5,254 nt of DNA, from positions 1 to 5,254 of the forward strand of contig JAUVIT010000165.1 of the NCBI GenBank assembly GCA_030592605.1. The letters run 5' to 3'. Under the pieces are notes generated by a model that was given only the letters and a program-made list of their open reading frames with translations, searched no databases and had not been told where the DNA came from. Every line of letters begins with the position of its first letter. Position 1 is the first letter of the stretch. A program made the position numbers and the translations under genes. This document shows, one piece after another, positions 1 to 5,254 of the stretch. Origin of the DNA: Bacteroidota bacterium (GTDB taxonomy: Bacteria; Bacteroidota; Bacteroidia; Bacteroidales; GCA-2748055).

Positions 1-1382
1 ATATCTCCGTCCCCGCTAAAATCATGTGCTGTTCCATTGATAGTAGAAGGCCCAGCAATTGGGTTATAATCAGCTTCGTATGAGGCTCTTCCAAAGTTTC
101 CTGCCGAAGAGAAAAAGGTATGGCCTTCGTTAACCACGGAGTCAATGGTTTGAGAGATAACACCATCACGGAAAAAAGGCTCCGTAATATAGGAGAGATC
201 ATCAACGATTACATGGGTTCCGGCATTAGCCAGCTCCCTGATACCTCTGGCCATATCCTGCTCGCCAAGAAATCCGGTTCGGAAGGCAAGTTCTGCGCCC
301 GGAGCAATATCATGAATAATCTGAAGCATGGCCCTACCTTCATCGGACAGGGTACCATGGGTGGGAATAATATCTTTGAGTACATGTACTGGAGTAAAGT
401 TTCCGTGGATATTTCCCGGACCTGGAAGGTCACCGTTTCCTATATCATCATCTGCTTTTGCCTGGGTATTGTAACTATTAGACAGTACACCAATCTTGAC
501 TCCTGTGCCATCTATTTCGTAGCCAAGGCGTGCAAAATCGGAGTGCATAGCAAAATCCCCCTGACTCTTGGTCAGGCCGGTCGGCGAAACACTGTAGTTG
601 CTCACACCCGGATAAACTGGCTGGGCATAGTCAAGGGCATCAATAAAGTTGAAGTCGAAAAGGTTGCCTATCTCCGCCCATCCCGTAGCACGATTGGAGC
701 CGGGATCATGAGTAAGCAGGTTAAATCCTGGAACGCTCAGGCTGGCAATCATCGCATCATACTGACCACTGTTAGCAATTACCTCAATTAACACCTTTGT
801 ACCAGCTATTTGAAAAATAGCATCGGTGGCTCCCGAAAAGTTGATAGGATCTGCATCGTAAGCGTTAAACAGTGAGGTTAGCTCAGCACCAATCTTAGAG
901 TTATACTCCTTACCACCTTCAGGTGGATAGTAGCCAGGGATAATATTCAGGCTCTCCTGAACATCCTTGCAGTGGTTGGAGTTGATATTGGCATCGGTGG
1001 TCTTTGAGCTTCCATCGGGAAACTCTACGGTCCACTCCACCCTGTCCTTGGAGTCAAACTCCTGGCTGAAAGCCTTCTCCTTCACTCCCGGTTCAAAGGT
1101 GTAAAGTCCCTGCTTCTTGGCTTGCCCATGGTTGTAGGTAACCACACTACCGTTTTCATCAACAACAACGGTTTTTTTTCCTTTATTCTCATATCCAAAA
1201 TGGGCCACAATGATACCATTACCGATATATTCTGTACAACTGAGCACGATGTCTACATCATATTTGCTGCCATTTCCCTTGCCATTCTGTCCGATCAGAT
1301 CGAGCGGGGATTGGAAAAGTAGAGTGATTAGAACAAAGCTTAGAAACTGTAATCGTATATATAAATTGTAGATTTTCTTCAT
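1..1382 (-). CDS. Secreted subtilisin-fold (S8/S53-like) serine protease, N-terminal 460 codons, 3' end off the window
   Basis: Seen: reading leftward from the ATG at 1382-1380 the frame stays open to the window edge. Residues 1-32 form a signal peptide (two Lys, hydrophobic core near 12-23, likely cleavage near Gln32). Residues 40-139 look like a beta-rich domain bounded by Cys49 and Cys138, a possible disulfide. Residues 160-290 resemble the pro-region of this family. The protease domain starts near 295: the strand IGVLSNSYN (Asn302 at the usual Asp site), then HGTLSDEGRAM (Asp347, Glu348), then SSAGNFG, whose Asn429 matches the S8 oxyanion-hole Asn. The catalytic Ser motif lies beyond the edge. 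Known: this family mixes S8 and S53 features and is exported; many Bacteroidota members carry a type IX sorting tail, which cannot be seen here. The substrate is unknown. Odd: the Asp-to-Asn change and an A8 run near codon 70. Activity is uncertain; family assignment is fairly sure. Confidence 0.87.
   Translation of the reverse strand, partial: MKKIYNLYIRLQFLSFVLITLLFQSPLDLIGQNGKGNGSKYDVDIVLSCTEYIGNGIIVAHFGYENKGKKTVVVDENGSVVTYNHGQAKKQGLYTFEPGVKEKAFSQEFDSKDRVEWTVEFPDGSSKTTDANINSNHCKDVQESLNIIPGYYPPEGGKEYNSKIGAELTSLFNAYDADPINFSGATDAIFQIAGTKVLIEVIANSGQYDAMIASLSVPGFNLLTHDPGSNRATGWAEIGNLFDFNFIDALDYAQPVYPGVSNYSVSPTGLTKSQGDFAMHSDFARLGYEIDGTGVKIGVLSNSYNTQAKADDDIGNGDLPGPGNIHGNFTPVHVLKDIIPTHGTLSDEGRAMLQIIHDIAPGAELAFRTGFLGEQDMARGIRELANAGTHVIVDDLSYITEPFFRDGVISQTIDSVVNEGHTFFSSAGNFGRASYEADYNPIAGPSTINGTAHDFSGDGD
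1172..1179 (-). repeat. A8 homopolymer inside the protease gene
   Basis: Eight consecutive T on the plus strand, so eight A in the coding strand, spanning codons 68-71 (Gly-Lys-Lys-Thr) of the protease just after the signal peptide. The frame is intact across it as sequenced. Such runs can slip in replication or transcription, but eight bases is modest. Confidence 0.9.
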
Positions 1383-1477
1383 AATTCTATGGGTTACTTC
1401 TATAGGGGGTACTTGTCAATCTCTTGAAAATTTCGGTTTACTAATGATGCTAACAATGCGTTGCTCATATAGTTTCT

Positions 1478-1509
1478 ACTGTTAATGCTTTTAACTTCTG
1501 ATTAACAGT
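1478..1509. repeat. Inverted repeat with three TTAAC/GTTAA words, possible operator
   Basis: Perfect 9-bp arms ACTGTTAAT (1478-1486) and ATTAACAGT (1501-1509) flank a 14-bp spacer that itself contains another TTAAC (1491-1495). Arm centres are 23 bp apart, about two helical turns, which would suit a dimeric regulator. It lies about 100-130 bp upstream of the protease start. On the plus strand it is followed by T residues to 1514, so a weak terminator is the alternative, although no plus-strand gene precedes it. Confidence 0.4.
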
Positions 1510-1620
1510 TTTTTATGGGTAGTGGGAGATGTCAGATCAGGATAAATATGGCAAAGTCAAGCCACCCTGTGGTTGGTGGATGAAGAGTAGGAACACCTAA
1601 GAGATACGTAATCATGGTCT

Positions 1621-1641
1621 AAGGTTATTTAAAGGTTGTTT
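1621..1641. repeat. Tandem 10-bp near-repeat, 11-bp period
   Basis: AAGGTTATTT (1621-1630) is repeated as AAGGTTGTTT (1632-1641), nine of ten bases identical and offset by one helical turn. It sits just past the stop codon of the M48 remnant. It also overlaps a weak six-pair stem, 1630-1635 with 1643-1648, too poor to call a terminator. Confidence 0.35.
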
Positions 1642-1645
1642 CCCT

Positions 1646-2167
1646 TTACATAAAAATAGGCCAATAACCCCTTAAGTTGTTGTTAATGAAATCAGGCGGA
1701 CGGGACTCTGATTTTTCGGCCATAAAGTAAAGACCCAGTTCATCGGCTTCACTCTCATGGGTTCTGGAGTAGGGCAGCATGACACCAACCTGTGTTCCCA
1801 CACCAAAAGCCAGCATGGCCAGATCAATGGTCTCCTGTTTCTGGGTTTTTACTGCCTCGGAAAGGGCGATTCCGCCCATTTGGATTGCCAGTTGCTGGGA
1901 CATGCGCTCGTTGCCATGCTGGGCCACCGCATGGGCTATTTCGTGTCCCATAACCACAGCGATTTCATTTTCATCTTGACAAACCGGAAGTATACCCTCA
2001 TAAAAGGCTATCTGTCCCCCGGGCATGCACCATGCATTGAGCTCCTCCGAAACCAGTACATTGTACTGCCATTCATAGCCATCTGTGACAGATTCCAGGT
2101 TATTCTGCTTCAGGTAGGTTTGCACTGCAGCGGTCAAGCGTTCGCCCACCTTCCTTACAGTACTCAC
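1646..2167 (-). pseudogene. Truncated M48-family zinc metallopeptidase, probable pseudogene (YcaL/LoiP-like)
   Basis: Known: the intact family is a periplasmic or membrane-anchored lipoprotein protease of roughly 250-270 residues involved in envelope protein quality control. Seen: 173 codons with the hallmark block NAWCMPGG (44-51), the zinc motif HEIAH (ligands His75 and His79, catalytic Glu76) and the third ligand in HESEAD (Glu138). Homology-like sequence continues upstream of the Met in the same frame (LSTNNNY) until a stop at 2225-2227, directly abutting the patatin stop. No signal peptide or lipobox is present and no other start is available. After YFMA (147-150) the usual stretch of about 20 residues is missing, the frame resumes at SESRPPDF, and the expected STHP-type tail is replaced by an unrelated short end. 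Zinc residues survive, so a cytosolic remnant with activity is possible, but a decaying gene is likelier. Confidence 0.75.
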
Positions 2168-2227
2168 ATAATTATTATTTGTCGATAACGCAAGATCAAA
2201 GCATTTGTTAAATTCCCGGCTAATTTA

Positions 2228-3142
2228 TTATAAGCTGCCCTGCTGTGCTTCCAGCTTGTTCAAAGCTTCAATGGTAGCACTCCTTCCCATTTCAAGTATC
2301 TCCCCGGCTTTGAAAAAGTCGAAAGTGCTACAGGCATCACGGGAGATTTCAATCAGCACATCAGGCGAATAATTTTGCATTGACATCTGGGCTATATGAT
2401 TGGTCATCAAACTGATGGTCTTATCAATCAGATTGAAATAACCCATGCGTTCCTCATGGCTATGAGCCTGCCTCTCAACAGAACCGGGGGGTAAAATCTT
2501 TTGCAAATGAAGCTGGAATTCTTCTATTTTCTTCTGGTAGGCCCGCTTCTGTTTTTCTCCCTCCTCGCGGGGAATCTTAGGCAGTACAAAAGGAATATTG
2601 GCATTCACATTGACGACCACCAAAAGATCATCCTGAATTCTTGGAGCATGATTTACGGGAATATTATTCATAACGCCACCATCGACGAGCAGTCCGTCCT
2701 CTGTTTTGACGGGTGTAAATACGGAAGGAATAGAAACCGAAGCCCGGATGGCATCATAGAGGCTACCCTCCCTGAAAACAACCTCCTTATTATTGATCAG
2801 GTCAACTGCTACTGCCGCATAAGGAATGTTTAAATCTTCAATCAAGCAATCGGGTATAAAATCCTTCATCTTTTTAAAGACCCTATCCCCCTTAACAAGT
2901 CCCATTCTGCTTACGGTAAAATCGACCAGACTCAGAACCTTTCTTCGATCCAGTGAGAGCATCCACTCTTTAAAAGTATCCATGGCGCCATCGGCATAAA
3001 TTCCTCCCACCAGAGACCCCATGGAAGTTCCGGTTACCGATGCTATCTCATAGCCTCTGCGTTCCAGCTCTTCAATAACACCAATATGTGCTATTCCCCG
3101 GGCTCCGCCTCCGGAGAGAACCAATGTTACTAATGGTTTCAT
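2228..3142 (-). CDS. Patatin-like phospholipase/esterase (RssA-like)
   Basis: Role: a serine hydrolase of the patatin family, expected to cleave acyl esters of phospholipids or other lipids; the true substrate is unknown. Seen: 304 residues with the complete family set, the glycine-rich oxyanion loop SGGGARGIAHIG (10-21), the nucleophile elbow GTSMG with Ser40, and the dyad Asp154 in DGGVMNNIP. No signal peptide or membrane segment is visible, so it should be cytosolic. The length matches the short RssA-like branch seen in Bacteroidota, without the outer-membrane barrel of larger patatins. The C-terminal region with SRDACSTFDFFKAGEILEMG is typical of the Bacteroidota subgroup. The ATG at 3142-3140 is chosen because it sits a few residues before the oxyanion loop. 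The gene is intact and ends with TAA immediately upstream of the M48 remnant, so co-transcription is likely. It faces the activase gene head to head. Confidence 0.92.
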   Translation of the reverse strand: MKPLVTLVLSGGGARGIAHIGVIEELERRGYEIASVTGTSMGSLVGGIYADGAMDTFKEWMLSLDRRKVLSLVDFTVSRMGLVKGDRVFKKMKDFIPDCLIEDLNIPYAAVAVDLINNKEVVFREGSLYDAIRASVSIPSVFTPVKTEDGLLVDGGVMNNIPVNHAPRIQDDLLVVVNVNANIPFVLPKIPREEGEKQKRAYQKKIEEFQLHLQKILPPGSVERQAHSHEERMGYFNLIDKTISLMTNHIAQMSMQNYSPDVLIEISRDACSTFDFFKAGEILEMGRSATIEALNKLEAQQGSL

Positions 3143-3195
3143 AATCTTAAGTTTATTATAAATATAAAAAATTCATACATTTATATAAGCACAGC
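3143..3195. promoter_or_regulatory. Divergent AT-rich promoter region
   Basis: The 53 bp between the divergent patatin and activase starts contain 44 A or T (about 83%). Candidates resembling the Bacteroidota -7 element TAnnTTTG, with A in the last place, are TACATTTA at 3176-3183 (plus) and TATATTTA read on the minus strand at 3166-3159. Neither has a clear -33 TTG partner, and both would give very short leaders. No Shine-Dalgarno sequence precedes either start. That promoters lie here is inferred from geometry; the exact elements are uncertain. Confidence 0.4.
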
Positions 3196-5254
3196 ATGGG
3201 CATCATGTCGGATGAAGGAGCGGATCATAGCGGATTGATCCTTGGGATTGATGTGGGTTCGGTGTCTATCTCTATAGTTTCAGTGGACAGGGAAGGGCGC
3301 CTGAAGGGGTATGCCTATAAACTGCATAAGGGTAATATCCGGGAGACTCTGGATCAGCTTCTTCTTAAGTATATGAACCATCAAGTTCTGGGTGTGGCGA
3401 CCCCCTCAGGCAAATCCCATTTCAAAAAGCAAGTGGAGGTGTATGATCAGCAAGTCGCGATCATGGAAGCTGCGGACTTCCTTAAACTGAATGCAAGATC
3501 AATCCTCCATGTGGGTGCTGAACGCTTCTACCTGGTGGAGCTGGACCCGCAAGGCAAATACCTGCAAACCAGTCATAGCTCCTCCTGTGCAGCTGGAACA
3601 GGCAGCTTTCTTGACCAGCAGGCCCTTCGACTCAACCTGAACAATACGGGACACCTCTCAGACATGGCCCTGAGGAACAGTTCCCCTGTACCGGATATTG
3701 CAGCCAGGTGCTCTGTTTTTGCCAAGACCGACCTGATTCATGCACAACAGAAAGGCTATGGTCTCGAAGCCATCTGTGACAGTCTCTGTAAAGGACTGGC
3801 CGACAATATTGCCGACACCCTTTTCAATAAATCGGTCCCGGAGTCACCCATCTTCATGTCGGGAGGAGTAGCAAAAAATCAATCGGTAGTCAGGCATTTG
3901 CAACGCATCATCGGGAAAGAAATCAGGGTTCATCTCTATTCCCATCATTTTCCAGCCATTGGTGCGGCCCGGCTCCTCTGGAAGGAGATCGACAGGGATA
4001 AAAATCACTCTCCCATCGATCTTGCAAATATGGTGGCCGACCATGGAAGACTGGAATACTTCTATGAGCCGCTTCAACCTTCTGATACGACCGGGCAGGA
4101 GCATCTTATTAAGGAACAATACATACATCATCCTTCCGTCACCGATCATACAGCAGGAATTCAGGTCGATCGCTTTACACACACCTCAAGCGAAGCTTTG
4201 CAATTTCACCTGGGGATTGACGTGGGATCGACCAGCACAAAAGCGGTTATGCTCAATACAAAGGGTGAGCCTTTCGCAGGATTCTATACCTATACCCAGG
4301 GACAGCCGCTAAAAGCCGTTCAGGCACTTTTTGAAGCCATAGATCACCTGGCCTTAAGTACAGGGAATAGCTTCCAGTTTCTATCTTGCGGAACCACTGG
4401 TTCAGGGCGGAAATTCATTGCCGGAATCGTAGGGGCAGACCAGGTTTACGATGAAATTACTGCCCATGCCCGGGCCGCCTATGAGCTGAATCCAAAAACC
4501 GATACCATCATCGAGATCGGTGGACAGGATGCCAAGTTCACCCGGATGGAGAACGGGATGGTCACCTTCTCACATATGAATACTGTATGTGCTGCAGGGA
4601 CCGGGAGCTTTATCGAGGAGCTGGCCGGAAGGCTGGGAGTGGAGCTGAAGGATTATGAGCGCCTGGCCATGGGCAGACAGGCTCCCCTGGCCAGTGACCG
4701 GTGCACGGTATTTATGGAGAGGGATATCAACCAGCTCCTGAGTAAGGGCTATTCCGTCGAAGAGGTACTGGCTACGGTTATTCACTCCGTTCGGGAGAAC
4801 TATCTGAAGAAGGTGGCCAGTGAGGCCCATATCGGCGATCACATCTGCTTCCAGGGTGCTACTGCTAAGAACAGAGCCCTGGTCGCTGCCTTTGAACAGC
4901 GCCTGGGCAAAGCAATTTTTATCTCCCCGCTCTGTCACCTCACCGGCGCCCTTGGAACAGCCCTGCTCCTGAAGGAAGAAGAGAGCGGAAAAACAGGATT
5001 CAGGGGGCTGGATATCTATACAAAAAACATCCCCGTTCTTACCGAAACCTGCGAATTGTGTTTGAATCGCTGTACCATTAGTGTGGCTAACATCAACGGG
5101 GAAAAACTGGCATACGGATTTTTGTGTGGACGGGATTATGAGACCAAGAAATTTGTACGTAAAGCGCAGAGCGGATTTGAGCTGATGAAGGAACGCAAAA
5201 AGCTGATCAGGGGACCGGAGAGAAAGGTTTCGAGGCTGAAAAAAACAGGAGTCC
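3196..5254 (+). CDS. Large two-domain acyl-CoA dehydratase activase (BadF/BadG/BcrA/BcrD ATPase family), N-terminal 686 codons, 3' end off the window
   Basis: Known: activases (HgdC type) hydrolyse ATP to push one low-potential electron from a [4Fe-4S] cluster into a 2-hydroxyacyl-CoA dehydratase or related double-cubane protein. Seen: two ASKHA ATPase domains in tandem. Domain 1 (about 14-265) has DVGS (19-22), Cys131 in SCAAGTGSF, Cys172 in RCSVF and SGGVAKN (222-228). Domain 2 (about 338-595) has DVGSTSTK (342-349), IGGQDAK (441-447), Cys465 in CAAGTGSF and Cys503 in RCTVF. These cysteines match the two HgdC cluster ligands. From about 616 begins the DUF2229-like region with Cys619, Cys622, Cys626 and Cys644. 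Family members run to about 1,400 residues with a dehydratase-like C-terminal part, off the edge here. The start is ATG 3196; ATG 3205, in the same frame, is equally possible. The physiological partner is unknown. Domain 1 lacks the GGQD-type motif. Confidence 0.92.
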   Translation, partial: MGIMSDEGADHSGLILGIDVGSVSISIVSVDREGRLKGYAYKLHKGNIRETLDQLLLKYMNHQVLGVATPSGKSHFKKQVEVYDQQVAIMEAADFLKLNARSILHVGAERFYLVELDPQGKYLQTSHSSSCAAGTGSFLDQQALRLNLNNTGHLSDMALRNSSPVPDIAARCSVFAKTDLIHAQQKGYGLEAICDSLCKGLADNIADTLFNKSVPESPIFMSGGVAKNQSVVRHLQRIIGKEIRVHLYSHHFPAIGAARLLWKEIDRDKNHSPIDLANMVADHGRLEYFYEPLQPSDTTGQEHLIKEQYIHHPSVTDHTAGIQVDRFTHTSSEALQFHLGIDVGSTSTKAVMLNTKGEPFAGFYTYTQGQPLKAVQALFEAIDHLALSTGNSFQFLSCGTTGSGRKFIAGIVGADQVYDEITAHARAAYELNPKTDTIIEIGGQDAKFTRMENGMVTFSHMNTVCAAGTGSFIEELAGRLGVELKDYERLAMGRQAPLASDRCTVFMERDINQLLSKGYSVEEVLATVIHSVRENYLKKVASEAHIGDHICFQGATAKNRALVAAFEQRLGKAIFISPLCHLTGALGTALLLKEEESGKTGFRGLDIYTKNIPVLTETCELCLNRCTISVANINGEKLAYGFLCGRDYETKKFVRKAQSGFELMKERKKLIRGPERKVSRLKKTGV

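Larger units (their letters stand above)
1383..1645. other. Intergenic spacer between M48 remnant and protease gene
   Basis: This 263-bp stretch separates two minus-strand genes and should hold the protease promoter. I found no tRNA, no M48 C-terminal homology in any minus frame, and no convincing Bacteroidota -7 element (TAnnTTTG). It contains an inverted repeat with extra TTAAC words (1478-1509), a tandem near-repeat at its right end (1621-1641), and a small CCAC/GTGG hairpin around 1562-1572. Short plus-strand frames of 22-23 codons (1515-1583, 1529-1600) and a 27-codon minus frame (1532-1615) exist, but nothing distinguishes them from chance. Confidence 0.6.

Noticed and set aside
120..791. 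Plus-strand open frame of 223 codons
   Set aside because: It is antisense to the protease gene, whose minus frame shows signal peptide, family motifs and continuous homology-like sequence; the plus translation has no recognisable motif.
1412..1417. TTGACA on the minus strand ahead of the protease gene, like a sigma-70 -35 box
   Set aside because: No matching -10 box at 16-18 bp spacing (the position reads TAACCC), and Bacteroidota promoters use a different consensus.
1529..1600. Short plus-strand frame of 23 codons in the spacer, with an overlapping 22-codon frame at 1515-1583
   Set aside because: No spaced ribosome binding site, no recognised family, and several equally short frames occur in the same spacer.
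1607..1619. Thirteen bases identical to the start of the lacZ alpha region used in cloning vectors
   Set aside because: The flanking bases on both sides do not continue the vector or lacZ sequence, so this is most likely chance and not contamination.
1630..1648. Possible terminator after the M48 remnant (stem TAAAGG/CCTTTA)
   Set aside because: Only six AT-rich pairs, overlapping the stop codon, with no T run following on the minus strand.
1757..2188. Plus-strand open frame of 143 codons opposite the M48 remnant
   Set aside because: The opposite strand carries HEIAH and HESEAD zinc motifs; the plus product looks like a low-information shadow.
3844..4182. Minus-strand open frame of 112 codons, and similar frames at 3959-4312 (+) and 4570-4938 (-)
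   Set aside because: All lie inside the activase gene, whose plus frame is uninterrupted with clear ATPase motifs.

Overview
The window looks like chromosomal DNA from an anaerobic member of the Bacteroidota. That is inferred from protein style, not from any marker gene. The grounds are a Bacteroidota-type secreted S8/S53-like protease with a cysteine-paired N-terminal domain, a Bacteroidota-type patatin and M48 peptidase, very AT-rich spacers without clear Shine-Dalgarno sequences, and a giant two-domain acyl-CoA dehydratase activase of the kind found in anaerobes. No RNA gene, insertion sequence, CRISPR array or phage gene was seen.

Layout. The left 3.1 kb is read entirely on the minus strand. 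At 1-1382 lies the first 460 codons of a secreted subtilisin-fold protease whose 3' end is off the left edge. A 263-bp spacer (1383-1645) carries AT-rich repeats but no convincing gene. At 1646-2167 is the remnant of an M48 zinc metallopeptidase, butted directly against the stop codon of an intact patatin-like phospholipase/esterase gene (2228-3142). A 53-bp, about 83% AT divergent spacer (3143-3195) separates these from the plus-strand activase gene, which runs from 3196 off the right edge (686 codons visible).

The genes do not form an obvious pathway. Patatin and the M48 remnant could share a transcript. The protease probably has its own promoter in the 1383-1645 spacer. The activase is transcribed divergently and would be an ATP-driven low-potential electron donor to a dehydratase-type or double-cubane-type [Fe-S] partner.

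The points most worth a second look are: (i) the M48 gene appears to be decaying, having lost its N-terminal signal/lipoprotein part at the patatin junction, an internal block after the third zinc ligand, and its C-terminus; (ii) the protease has Asn where the family normally has its catalytic Asp, in a protein that also replaces the S8 His motif by an S53-like Asp-Glu motif; (iii) the two ATPase domains of the activase are asymmetric, the first keeping its cluster cysteines but losing key phosphate-binding residues. I see no clear evidence of a wholly new multi-gene system.
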